Shown here: piece after piece, positions 22,730-33,687 of the stretch
Layout: each line of letters opens with the position of its first letter
How positions within the stretch are numbered: the first letter of the stretch is position 1
Assembly (NCBI RefSeq): GCF_019578655.1
Contig: NC_063258.1
Span: 6,927,283-6,991,282, forward strand
Direction of reading: 5' to 3'
Length of the DNA stretch: 64,000 nt
DNA from: Ricinus communis
Taxonomy: Eukaryota > Streptophyta > Magnoliopsida > Malpighiales > Euphorbiaceae
Made by a program: the position numbers and the translations under genes
Notes under the pieces: generated by a model
Databases searched by the model: none
Told to the model about the DNA's origin: nothing
Seen by the model: only the letters and a program-made list of their open reading frames with translations

Positions 22730-23586
22730 AATAAATCCATTTGAATTGTACTAATAAATTCCATCCATGTATTTTTTTCGAATTGATTCCACATTTTTTT
22801 GTATTACAATAAGGATAAAGTTTAAAATTTAGAGTGAATTTCTTTTGTATTAAGCAGTGCTTGTTATATCATTTCTCTGTAATAATATGAAAGGCATAAT
22901 CAAATTCTATGATATATATTTCTTTTCTTATTCTGGTCATTCAAAACTATATTCCCTATATTCTTAATATTTTTGTTGATGACAGATACATCATAGCTTG
23001 TATTATCCTAAAATTCAGCCATCTATAATTTTTTTACATTATTAAAAATGGTGCCACCATTTCCATTATTGCCCTCATATTATTATTATTTCATTTCTAT
23101 AATATACATTCTTTTCTTATTCTGGTCATTCAGAACTATATTTCTTATATTCTTAATATTTTTGTTGATGACAAAAACACCAGATGTTGTATTGTCCTAA
23201 AATCCAGTCACCTACATTCCTTTTACATTATTAAAAATTGTGCTATCATTACCATTATTTCTGCACACGTTTATTAAATATAGTATACCCATATAATTAT
23301 TTAATACATTAAATTCTAGAAAAAATTTATTTTAAATAAAATTAACTATTTTAATTTTAATTTTTTAATATATAAAATGACTCAAATTTAAATTATAATT
23401 TTAAAAAATAATTGCATCTTACAAATAATAAAATTATTTTTATAAATATATTAACTTAAAAAATTAACTAAATAAATATATTTATTCATATCACTTACGG
23501 ATTGACTCGTTTATCTGAATTTATTTACCCCAAATTCAAACTCGATTAAATAAGTATTGTATCGTTTTGTTTGATTTTTGATTCAA
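22730..23586. repeat. 3' flank of extensin copy 1 (duplicated unit)
   Basis: This AT-rich flank matches 24416-25318: aataaattccatc, ttcgaattgattcca, attacaataaggataaag, gcttgttatatcatttctctg, and so on. It contains the probable 3' UTR. Its end, ttgtttgatttttgattcaa, joins directly to extensin repeat sequence of copy 2. It also holds an internal duplication (ttcttttcttattctggtcattca near 22922 and 23111). Confidence 0.85.
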
Positions 23587-24415
23587 TCTCCACCTCCTCC
23601 CTACTACTACAACTCTCCACCTCCACCAAAGAAGTCTCCACCTCCTCCCTACTACTACAGCTCTCCACCTCCACCAAAGAAGTCTACACCTCCCGCCATA
23701 CCACTACACATCACCACCTACACCAAAGAAGTCTCCACCTCCTCCCTACTACTATAGCTGTCCACCTCCACCAAAGAAGTCTCCATCTCCTCCATACTAC
23801 TACTACTACAGCTCTCCCCCTCTACCAAAGAAGTCTCCACCTCCTCCATACTACTACAGCTCTCCACCTCCACCAAAGAAGTCTCCACCTCTTCCATACT
23901 ACTACTAATCACCACATCCACCAAAGAAATCTCCACCTCCTCCCTACTACTACAGCTCTCCACCTCCACCAAAGAAGTCTCCACCTCCGCCATACCATTA
24001 CACATCACCATCTCTACCAAAGAAGTCTCCACCTCCTCCCTACTACTATAGCTCTCCACCTCCACCAAAGAAGTCTCCATCTCCTCCATACTACTACTTA
24101 TCACCACCTCCACCAAAGAAATCTCCACCTCCTCCCTACTACTATAGCTCTCCACCTCTACTAAAGAAGTCTCTACCTTCGCCATACCACTACACATCAC
24201 CACCTCCACTAAAGAAGTCTCCACCTCCTCCCTACTACTATAGCTCCCCACCTCGACCAAACAAGTCCCCACCTCCACCATACTACTACTCATCACTATC
24301 TCCACCAAAAATATCTCCACCTCCTCCATATTATTATAACTCTCCACCTCCACCTTCTCCATCACCACCACCTCCTTAATATTATTTTTCCCCACCACCT
24401 CCAAAACACTACTAA
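23587..24415 (+). pseudogene. Extensin copy 2, 5'-truncated
   Basis: The coding array resumes abruptly after the copy 1 flank with SPPPPYYYNSPPPPKKSPPPP-type repeats. It has no promoter, no ATG and no signal peptide. Stops or frame slips occur (for example a slip near 23690 and TAA codons near 23908 and 24377), and the array ends PPPPKHY then TAA at 24415, the canonical extensin C-terminus. It arose as the right-hand product of a tandem duplication whose breakpoint lies within the repeat array. It is unlikely to be expressed as a secreted protein. Confidence 0.88.
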
Positions 24416-24754
24416 ATTGAATATGTTTGAATTACACCAATAAATTCCATCTATGTATTGTTTTCGAATTGATTCCATATTTGTTTATATTACAATAAGG
24501 ATAAAGTTTTAGATTTAGATTGAATTCCTTTTGTACTAGGTAGTGCTTGTTATATCATTTCTCTGTAATAATATGAAATGCATAATCAAATTCTATGATA
24601 TATATTTCTTTTCTTATTCTGGTGAGTCAAAACTATATTCCCTATTTTGTTGATGACAAATACATTAGATCTTGTATTATCCTAAAATTCAGCCATCTAC
24701 TTTTGTTTTTACATTATTAAAAATAGTGCCACCATTTCCATTATTGCCCTCATA

Positions 24755-24815
<61 letters not shown>

Positions 24816-25318
24816 TCATTTCTATAAGATACATTCTTTTCGTATTCTGGTCATTGAGAACTATATTTCCTATATTCTTAATATTTTTGTTGATGACAAA
24901 AACACCAGATGTTGTACTGTCCTAAAATCTAGTCACCTACATTCTTTTTACATTATTAAAAATTGTGCTACCATTGCCATTATTTCGCACACATTTATTA
25001 AATATATTATAAATATCCACCCGTACAATCATTTAATACATTAAATTCTAGAAAATATTTATTTTAAATAAAATTAAAATGACTCAAGTTTAAATTATAA
25101 TTTTAAAAAAATAATTGGATCTTTACAAATAATAAAATTATTTTTATAAATATATTAACTTAAAAATTAATTAAATAAATATATTTATTCATATCACTTA
25201 CAGATTGACTCTTCTATTTGAATTTATTTATCTCAAATTCAAACTCGTTAAAATAAGTATTATATCGTTTTGTTTGATTCAATCATTGTATCGTTTTGTT
25301 TGATTCAATGATGTCAAG
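24416..25318. repeat. 3' flank of extensin copy 2 (duplicated unit)
   Basis: It is collinear with 22730-23586 with small indels. It differs by a large (TTA)n expansion and by loss of some A/T tracts near 25070. It ends with a doubled ttgtttgattcaat motif. Confidence 0.85.
24755..24815. repeat. (TTA)n microsatellite
   Basis: About 20 TTA units occur in copy 2's flank. The matching site in copy 1 (near 23080) has only about four. Confidence 0.95.
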
Positions 25319-25449
25319 TATTGCCATTCTTCGATAAGAGCCAGTAGTTTTTCAGCTTCCAATTGTTATTAATTATTTTTATTAATTTTTGAATAAGAGT
25401 TAAAAATTAATTCCCAACAGATACAATTCATATTTGAAGCTTTTTATGA
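25319..25449. other. Short spacer
   Basis: No coding or repeat signal is seen between the extensin unit and the copia remnant. Confidence 0.5.
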
Positions 25450-27916
25450 ATAGCTCTATTAATCAATATAGCTCAACAGACAAAGTCGTCCCTTCGGTGA
25501 ACATAATGCATTTTTCTAGAGAGAATTCAAGTATTGCAAGATACGAAGAACAATGTTCATATGATCTTCACTTGGAGCGTGCATAAATTGACTCACTATA
25601 CTTAGGGAATATTGCCAAATTCGACTTAGTATGAGCAAGATACATTAACTGACCTATAAGTCTCTGATATCTTTCTTTATTCATAGGGACTTAATCAGAA
25701 AATATTGAGCTTCATATGTTCACTAGTAGGAATATCAACTAGTTTACATGCTTGCATACCGACTTCTTTAAGCAGATCCAAAGTGTACTTTTGTTGAGAT
25801 AAGAATGTACCTTGCTTAAATCATAGTACCTCAATCCCTAAGAAATATTTGAGATCGCCAAGGTCTTTCATTTCAAACTCTTTAGAAAGATAGTTTTATA
25901 AAGCTATATTTTCATCATCATCATCTCCTGTCATAATTATATCATCAACATATATGATAAGAACAGTTGTTCTTCTCTCCTTATATTTTATAAAAGAGAG
26001 TATGATCGGAACTACATTGTTTATAGCCAAAGGCCTTCATAGAGTTTGTAAACCTTTTAAACCAAGCTCTCGGAGATTGTTTCAATCCACATAGAGACTT
26101 CTTTAGCTTACAAACTTGCTTACTTCCTTCAACCTAAAGTCTACATCCTAGAGGTAGTTCCATATATACTTCCTCTTGGAGGTCGCCATGAAGAGAAATA
26201 TTCTTTATATCGAATTAATGTAAAGACCAATTTAAATTTACAGCCAAGGACAGGAGAATTCTGACAGTATTATCTTGGCCATAGGAGTAAAAGTTTCGTA
26301 TAATCTATCTTATACGTTTGACTATATCCTTTTGCAACCAACCAAGCTTTATATCTCTCCACACTTTCATCTACCTTGTATTTAACGGTATAGATCCACC
26401 TACATCCAAAAGGGTCTTTTCCATTTGGTAAATCAACAACCTCCCAAGTTTCATTCTTTTGAGAAAACTTCATTGCTTCGTTCATTGTCTTTTTCCACCT
26501 CGGGTCTTTTATGGCTTCTTTCACACTGTTAGGTACATATACAGAAGATAATTAGTCTACAAATGATTCACATGTCTTTTATAGTCTATAGTATGAAACA
26601 CAATTATTTATTGAATATTAGGTCTAGAGTTTATCATAGGTTCATAACTTGATTTAGGCTTTCCTCGGATAGTTCGGTTCAAGAGTATTCTAATAAAGGG
26701 TTCAAGAGTTACCTAAGATTCAACTCGAGATGAGTCATCAAGTAAAAGTGACAGTGATTATGATGCTTCAAGCTCAGTTCTATTACCTTGACCCCAAATA
26801 TCAAGCTCGCAATGCTCGATTGATCCAAGATCAGGAGAATAATGCTCAAGTTGTTCTAATAGGCCGAAAGTTTTGATTGGAAGAAGGTCAGGAGCCTCTG
26901 TTGAAAGACCGGGTTGAATTTATGGAAGGTCGATAAAATATAAAAGGTTAGGTTATGTTTGAAGGTCGGCAAAATATAGAAGGTCGGCTTGTGTTTGAAA
27001 GTCGGGCTACAAATCCATGTTTCTCTTCCCTTGACTTGCAGTAGGGAAATACATCTGATGTTCATGAAATTGGATATCCATAGTGACATACATTTGTTGA
27101 GTTGGAGGATGATAACATCTATATCCTTTCTGATGAAGACCATATCCGACAAAGATACAAAGAGTAGCACGAGATTGGAGTTTGTGACGTGTATGGTGAG
27201 GAAGGTGAACAAAATTTGTGCAACCAAAGACTTTAGAGGGTAAGTTCAGTAATGATAGTGATGTAAGTCTTTTATTTAATGTATCAAGTGGGGTATGAAA
27301 GTTCAAAGTATGAGATGAAAGTTGGTTTATGAGGTAAGATGTTGAGGATAAAGTTTCTCTCCAATATTGAAGAGGCATATTGGCTTCAAATAGAATAGCT
27401 CGTACCATTTTCAAGAGATGTCGATTTTTTCTTTCTACAACCCCATTCTGTTGGGGAGAATAAGGAATATGTGGTTTGATGGATTACACCATGTTGGAAT
27501 TTTATAAGTTAATGATTAATAAATTCACCTCCATTATCCATCTATAGTACTTGAACTGAAGTTTTATATTGAGTTTACACCATCAAATAGAACTTCTTGA
27601 ATAATGAGCATACCTCCTGCTTACTTTTTATTAAGCACATCCATGTCATGCGGCTATAATCATCAATAAAAGAAATAAACCACCAAGCTCCATTCAAGAT
27701 CGGTATCTTTGTAGGTCTCCAAATATCAAAATGTATAATCATAAATGGTACTAGACTTTTATTTAAACTAGTTGGAAAACAGACACAATGATTTTTTGCT
27801 AGTTTATAAGTTTCACATTTGAAGTTTAAAGTAGATGTTTTTGAAAAGAACAAATACTTTAAATATCCGGATGATGCGTGTCCAAGGCGTTTATGTCATA
27901 ACCAGATTGTATATTC
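25450..27916 (-). pseudogene. Ty1/copia pol remnant (integrase to RNase H), minus strand
   Basis: Read leftward from 27916: a GAG-pre-integrase end (KRLGHASSGYLKYLFF), integrase N-terminus (CETYKLAKNHCVCFP), integrase core (ISFIDDYSRMTWMCLIKSK), the integrase C-part at 27414-27007 (LINQLSSHTLNFHTPLD, FVGYGLHQKGYRCYHP), RT N-part at 26524-26270 (ETWEVVDLPNGKDPFGCRW, LVAKGYSQTYKIDY), the RT catalytic box YVDD near 25940-25950 (VLIIYVDDIIMTGDDDDE), then LSKEFEMKDLGDLKYFLGIE and early RNase H text to about 25450. Many stops and frameshifts break it. No LTR, PBS or gag remains. The right edge coincides with the plastid-derived insertion. Confidence 0.9.
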
Positions 27917-27945
27917 TATACTTGGCGATACCGAGCCACGCCTTC

Positions 27946-28265
27946 ATAACGTTCATCGCATAATATTTTTAGTTCCCAATACACCCAATGCCAAATAGCT
28001 GCCAAGAAGCACAAGCCAGAAAACACAATATGCGCCCTAGCCACGCCTTCATAACTCCAAATACTCTGATTTAATATAGTTCCTCCTGTGATACTCCAAT
28101 CACCCCATGAATTTGTTATTCCTAAACGAGTCATAAAGGGTACAACGAGCATACCTTGGCTCCACATTGGATTGAGAACGGGGTTAGAGGGATAAAAAAA
28201 GCTACTAATTCATAAAGAGTCCAACCAGCAACTAAAGTTGTGTGCATTATACAAGGCAAACCCAT
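27946..28265 (-). pseudogene. psbB: psbB (photosystem II CP47) N-terminal fragment, plastid-derived
   Basis: The minus strand starts ATGGGTTTGCC at 28265 and encodes MGLP, then after an in-gene deletion of roughly 48 bp IMHTTLVAGW. It continues with a frame change to [44 protein letters not shown] and [20 protein letters not shown]. That covers about the first 120 of roughly 508 residues of CP47, the chlorophyll-binding core antenna of photosystem II. The native upstream sequence (aaagaggcatttcc before ATG) seems to be included. The fragment ends at CDER, followed by a short repeated filler. No function is expected in the nucleus. Confidence 0.93.
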
Positions 28266-28370
28266 GGAAATGCCTCTTTTATTAATGAAAATTAGATATT
28301 ATGTAACTTTATTGCACCAAAAAAACTATGTTATGGATCTCCCTTTTTAAGTAGATTATCTTGATTTGCT

Positions 28371-28554
28371 AGGTAAGCATCATGTAGTAAGACGAGTAGC
28401 TATTGTAAATCATCCTCATGAGAGTGGTGAAGGGAGGGCTCCAATTAGTCGAAAAAAATCTACAACCCCTTAGGGTTATCCTGCACTTGGAAGAAGAAAT
28501 AGAAAAAGAAATAAATATAATGATAATTTGATTATTCATTGTCGTAGGAAATAA
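28371..28554 (+). pseudogene. rpl2: rpl2 (plastid ribosomal protein uL2) C-terminal fragment
   Basis: The frame [20 protein letters not shown] continues [13 protein letters not shown], a stop where Trp is normal, GYPALGRRNRKRNKY, and ends RRK then TAA at 28554. This is the last 60 or so residues of plastid uL2, which binds 23S rRNA near the peptidyl transferase centre. The upstream exon and intron are absent. rps19 follows in the native plastid order. Confidence 0.92.
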
Positions 28555-28616
28555 GAGGAAAAATAGAATTTGTTTCTTCTTTTTCAAAATAAATGAAAAA
28601 ATAGGAGAAATTAATT

Positions 28617-28891
28617 GTAACACGTTCACTAAAAAAATCCTTTTGTAGCAAATCATTTATTAAAAAATGAATAAAGCTTAACATAAAAGCAGCAAAAGAA
28701 ATAATAGTAACGTGGCCCCCGGCAACTACCATTATATCCATATTGATCGGCCATACTATTGTTATCCATAATAGAAAGAAGCATTTACCTATTTATATAG
28801 CAAATTGTATGGTGGGCCATAAATTGGGAGAATTTGCACTTACTTTTAATATTCGGAGATATGAAAAAATGATAATAAATCTCGTCATTAA
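28617..28891 (+). pseudogene. rps19: rps19 (plastid ribosomal protein uS19), frameshifted copy
   Basis: The copy starts at gtaacacgttcac, where plastids normally use GTG as the start; here it is GTA. It reads TRSLKK, then a base lost from the A run shifts the frame. Further text is [52 protein letters not shown], ending at TAA 28891. Nearly the full 92-codon length is present, so this plastid piece extends to or past the rps19 stop. Confidence 0.9.
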
Positions 28892-28895
28892 TTCG

Positions 28896-29664
28896 TTAAT
28901 CTTAATCTTTAAATATTTAATAATTTGACTAATAAAATGAATATTTCTTTTTAAATTAAAATGAATATTTTGTTTTAAATTAAAATAAAATATTAAATTA
29001 AATTAAATTAAAATGAATATTAATATTAATATTAATATTATTAAAAAAAGATTTAAATTAATATTAATAAAATTAATATTAAATAAAATAATAAAATTAA
29101 TATTAAATATAAATAAAAAAAGAAAATTTTAATTTAATTAAAATTTTCCTTCATTTTAAAAGTTTAATTTAAAATAAAAATATAAATATTTAAATAGTGA
29201 ATATTATTTTGTAATTTAGATTTAGAATAATAGTAATTTAGAATTAAAGATATGTAAATTTATTAGTTTCATTTTATAATTTAAATTTCTTTTTTACTTT
29301 TCTCGTGTGAGTTAATTTTAATTCGGACATGGAAAAATCACCTAGGTCTATTTTATTTATCCATTATTATTGTTATCAAATGGAAAAATCACCATGGTCT
29401 ATTTTATTTATCCGTTATTATTGTTATCATCTTTTTCAATTAGCCTAACAATTTTTATGAAATAATTATTATTGTTCTATATTTATATCTATTTGATTTT
29501 AATTTGAATGAATAAAATAAATAATTATAAGAAAAATTAAATCAATAAAAGAAACGTACACCTTAATCTAATTTACATAAATACATAAATAATTATAAGA
29601 ATAATAAAAAATACGCATCCTGATTCTAATTTGGACAATAAAATAATTAAACACCATAAAAGAA
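28896..29664. other. AT-rich spacer with short A/T repeats
   Basis: No gene is seen. It includes runs such as attaatattaatattaata near 29016-29041 and repeated aaataaaattaatatt blocks to 29150. A 55-bp direct duplication lies near 29330-29430 (ggaaaaatcacc..tctattttatttatcc). Confidence 0.6.
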
Positions 29665-30180
29665 TAGTGTTTAGCGACGGATGGTGCCATTGTCAAAAGT
29701 GAAGTTGGTATCACTAAAACAAACTAATGACCGCATAGCAACAGATGCCAATCGTCGCTAAACCATGTATAGTTAATCCTGTAGCAACAATAAACCCATA
29801 TGTCAATATATAAAGTGACTGTTGTTTCCATCGTTAAGGCGTACATCAATTGTCACTTATGTTGTAGCCAAGAAGTTGTTGTATCTCCATTTAGCAACGG
29901 ACTGTAGCTCTTGCTACACTATCGGTATGCCCACTCGTTGCTATATGCACCTCACTAAAGCTATTCTTTTTTCTTATTAAAATATTAATGTATGTCGTTA
30001 ATCCATCATTATTGATTTTTTATTTGAAAATATATAATTAACACATGTCACTAGTTAGTTGCTATTTTATTTTTATTTTTAAAATATATATTTAATTGTC
30101 GTCATTAATCCATCGTTGTTTTTTTATTTTTAATATATATAATTAATTGCCATCATTAATCCATCGGTAAAGGCAAAGTT
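29665..30180. mobile_element. CACTA (En/Spm) subterminal repeat region
   Basis: The region is dense in short direct and inverted motifs of the tagcgacgg / tcgctaa / tagcaacgg type, e.g. tttagcgacggatgg at 29671, agcaacagatgcc..cgtcgctaaa at 29737, tagcaacggactgtagc near 29892, and degraded ttgtcgtcattaatccatcg copies to 30170. Such subterminal repeats bind the transposase. A CACTA-like terminus, cactaaaacaaactaatg, is at 29712; tagtg at 29664 is an alternative. Together with the minus-strand transposase text at 30360-39907 this marks one end of a CACTA element. Confidence 0.68.
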
Positions 30181-30359
30181 TTCTTCTTTCTTATAATTAA
30201 TTAGAAAATTGATTTTTACTATTAATAATATTTTAATTATTAAAATTATAATTATAATGCAAAATACAAATAGTTATATACAAAAATTATTAATAAAATT
30301 AATCAATTATAAAGAAAAATGTTATAATGTACAGTGTAAAAAATAAAGTCTGTCTAATC

Positions 30360-31065
30360 AGAGGCAGTTGAGGAGGTAGAGTCGCCCTACTCGTCATTGG
30401 GAGAATCAGGGGAAGTAGTGGCAAACGCGTCTACTAGCAAGGCAGGCACAAGTGGTGGAACAATGCCAACACCAAACATGCGAACCATGTGTTGCATCGT
30501 CCACTCTAGCTCTGCTATGCAGGTATTGTATTCCGGATCCAGCTTCGCTCAAAGCTCACGTCTAAGTGCCTCTTGCGATTGATCAGATGTAGTGCTGCTA
30601 GAGCTGCTGGAGCCATGGGCTGGGTGAAGGTGCACGCCTCTAATCTAAGCTCGTTGATACACAGCTTTTTCTTCCCGACGATGACATCAATGAACAGTTG
30701 CAACATATCAACCGGTGGAAGATTAGAAGAACCCTCGCCAGGCTGAGATATAGTAGTTGCCTGTGCCTCAATAGTATCATGTAATTTGTAAAATAAATTA
30801 ATTAAATTAGAAATAATAGAAATAATTATTAGTTATTTATAAGTTACAAGTAACTTGCAGCAATCTGCTAGGACTTATTATCGATGAACTGCCCATCGGT
30901 CTTGCTGTGCAACCGCCGAAACAGCTCATACACGGTAGGCTATGACCCAACTCCCTAGCCTGAACAAAAGAAATGGTTAGTTAAAATAATTATAGGTTAT
31001 AAATTAAATTAATAATTGTAAATAAATAATTAAAATCTGTTAATTGATACAAGTGCCTGTCTATT
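30360..31065 (-). pseudogene. CACTA-family transposase, C-terminal exons
   Basis: On the minus strand an exon complementary to about 31000-30880 gives PTVYELFRRLHSKTDGQFID, typical of the plant Transposase_24 family (En/Spm associated). A following exon, 30706-30515 and onward to 30360, gives DMLQLFIDVIVGKKKLCIN and SFERSW-type text. The first half of the same gene lies at 39050-39907, separated by an LTR element inserted between them. Introns are AT-rich. Whether the coding would be open without the insertion cannot be judged by eye. Confidence 0.68.
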
Positions 31066-31073
31066 AAAATCTG

Positions 31074-32121
31074 CATTAAGCTTTAATCCGCCTCTATTAA
31101 GCTTTGTTAATTCTTAATCCAGCTAGTTAATTATCCTTATCTCTAAGCGATTATTAACCAGTTCTTGCTATTCAAAATTCCAATTGCCAAACGGATTTCT
31201 CAATCTCATAAAGCAATCTAAACATCACAATTCACAACGTCTCATGAATAATGCATTATTTTATTAATACTGAAAACAAGAAGAATACAAAACCAACTCG
31301 AACAATCCAACAATATAATATCAAGCCAACATAGTAAAGAAATCCCAATGGATTAAATCAATCTAGCTAATCATGTTTATTCTCAAAATATACAAGAATT
31401 CAATTACAACAATAAGCAAAGGTAGAGAAAACCCGATTACACCCTTGGATGAGAGTAAAAATTTAAATCCTTTTGCTCCAATTGAATCGATTCTTGTTCC
31501 TCTTGCTCGAATGGAAAATCAATCAACGAACCTTGCCCAATCTTCGATCCTTCAAGGAAATCTGATTGAAACCTTGATCCAAGTCTCCTTTTCTCTTAGT
31601 TTCAACTCAGAAAACCCTTAGAGAAAGAAAAATTAGGGTTTTGGGACGTTCTAACCCTGGCCTCCTCTTTTTTCTCTTCTTTTCGTTCTTTTAATTAATA
31701 CCCCCTGTCGCCCCCAACACGGCCGTGTTCCTGGCCGTGTTCTCAACACGGGATAGTGTTCCTGGCCGTGTTACTCCCTGTGGTCGTGCTCCCTAAAATC
31801 TACTTCTTCTTTGATGTCCAACACGGCCGTGTTTGTCCCCGTGTTAGTAACACGGCCCATGTTTATGACCGTGTTGAGAACACGGCCAGTGTTGAGATCA
31901 ACACGGCCATGTTCAGCTTCCTCATGCTCGTACTTAGCTCGTTTCGGCAGCTTTGACGTCCAATTATGCTCCAATTCTTTCCTTTTTCATCCTTTGACCT
32001 CTTTTGGACCTAATGCACACAAACATATGTATAAGGTGAGTGTTGAGACCAATTCACATCCAAATGTCCATAAAATCAATCTTAAAAACCCCATTTAGAT
32101 GTGTGTATTTTACGCACATCA
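31074..32121 (-). repeat. 3' LTR of Athila-like element (outer end deleted)
   Basis: It matches 38016-39041 with few substitutions and a 27-bp block (near 31335-31365) absent on the right. The inner end is tacgcacatca at 32121. It contains the aacacggccgtgtt palindrome cluster at 31710-31915. Confidence 0.92.
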
Positions 32122-33687
32122 AATAACCCCACACTTAGCTCATTGCTTGTCCTCAAGCAATCAAAAGTAAAATAAGGAAAATAAACCACTAAGGAACAAT
32201 ACTTAAACTGACAAACAAGCTAGAGGGTTCCTGCACATATCCTTAACAAGCACAAGTCAAACAAAAAGAAACGAAGCAATCAATTCAAGTATCACAACCA
32301 AGATGCTAATAATTCATAAAATACTGTCTCAAGGAAATTATTCAGAACCATCTCCTCACCAGATTCACTCTAAATCACTCATAGTGTTTAAAGGGTAGTG
32401 TCTAATCGCTCAATGCATCAACTACTGCCTTACTTACTATATGCTTGCTCTTAAATCCTACTCCTACCACTTATGGAGAGTCAACAACCATGTCAAGAGG
32501 TCTTTATAAGGGTTGTAATGGGGATTAGGTAAGGGTAGGTAAATTTGGTCAGAGTTGAACCTATGGTGTTCTGCAATGAAATACATGACATGCACACAAG
32601 TCACAATGATCACAAGGGGTAAACAATGGATAGTAATCCAAGGTGGGAAATAGGAATCAAGTCAAAATGTTTAGCTCACTTACTTTCTTTCTTTTCATCA
32701 CCTTTCCCTCTTATTCTTTTTTTTATATATTTTCTTCTTTCTTTCTTTTTTTTTCTTTTTTTTTTCATAAGAGAAGAACATTCACATAATAGAGTGAATT
32801 TCTTTTTGGATTGAAGTAAGCTGCTACAAGATTCTAAAGCTATTCCCAAGATAAAAGTTTCCAATAAAAACAACGCATGTGCAAAATCATAACCCAAAGC
32901 AGAATAAAACTAAGTGGTAATAGAATATGATAAAAGAAATGGTGAAAGAAAGGGTTATCTACAGAATCAATAAATGAATGAAGGCTATTTGGCTAGAATG
33001 AAAAACCTAAGTGCCTCTATCATACCAAAGTGTTAAACTCTCCTTGTGGCCCTCATAAGCATTACCGAGCAAGTTCTAAAAGTAAAAGCGATGGTGGCAC
33101 TCTCAACAAGAAATAAATAAAAGCATATAACGTGTATGCTTACAATTTAGGCTCAATTTCTCACAAGTGTGCTTTTTGAGTAGGTTCCAAATAAAAATCA
33201 TCAAAACAGAATTAAATAGACCAAAGCAACTTAGTGCAAAACTCAAACTAATTATCTTACATTCTTCCGCAAGACTCAACACTATCGGTTTTACCCGATC
33301 ACATGGACATAAACAGGGATTTCAAAAGCAAGTCAACAAACAAGAGCATCGAAACAAAGTGAAAAATTTTCAAAATTTTACAAAAAAATTGCACAAAGAG
33401 TAAACAAATAACTGAGATGGAATAAATGAAATGCGATATATACACTAGAAAAGGATCTAAATTTCATATACAAAATAATAGAACATGAAAGTAAGTATAT
33501 ATTGATATCACCACCCCACACTTGAAGGACACACTGTCCTCAGTGTACAAAATATATGAAATGAAAAAGGAAAAAGAAACTAATACACGCCTGATTATGG
33601 CTCCGGGAGTGAAAAGAGGTGCATCGGCCAGGGTATATCGTGGCTGTGGTGGAGGAGTGGTACGCTCTTTGAGGATCGGAAGTAGTG
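32122..33687. other. Internal non-coding part of Athila-like element
   Basis: No reading frame with recognisable content is seen. It begins with the probable polypurine tract (minus strand, opposite aataaccccacactt). It contains a T/C-rich stretch 32690-32768 and a second 'ccccacacttgaaggacac' block near 33513 that resembles the polypurine neighbourhood. Confidence 0.55.

Larger units (their letters stand above)
27917..28895. mobile_element. Composite nuclear plastid DNA insertion (NUPT)
   Basis: A psbB N-terminal fragment (minus) lies head-to-head with the 3' part of rpl2 and nearly all of rps19 (plus). In plastid genomes psbB and rpl2 lie several kilobases apart, so the insertion joins two separate plastid pieces near 28365 or underwent deletion. 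All three fragments carry stops, indels and substitutions, as expected for a non-functional nuclear copy. Confidence 0.88.

Noticed and set aside
23571..24404. Matching long shadow ORFs over extensin copy 2
   Set aside because: Same cause; they have no independent start signals or family similarity.
27917..28895. Possible real plastid or mitochondrial contig sequence rather than a nuclear insertion
   Set aside because: The genes are broken by stops and indels, joined in a non-native order, and flanked by nuclear transposon and AT-rich sequence.
31771..31974. Overlapping ORFs on both strands in the Athila-like LTRs (31756-32098, 38676-39018)
   Set aside because: They repeat identically in both LTRs, arise from the AACACG palindromes, and have no protein family signature.
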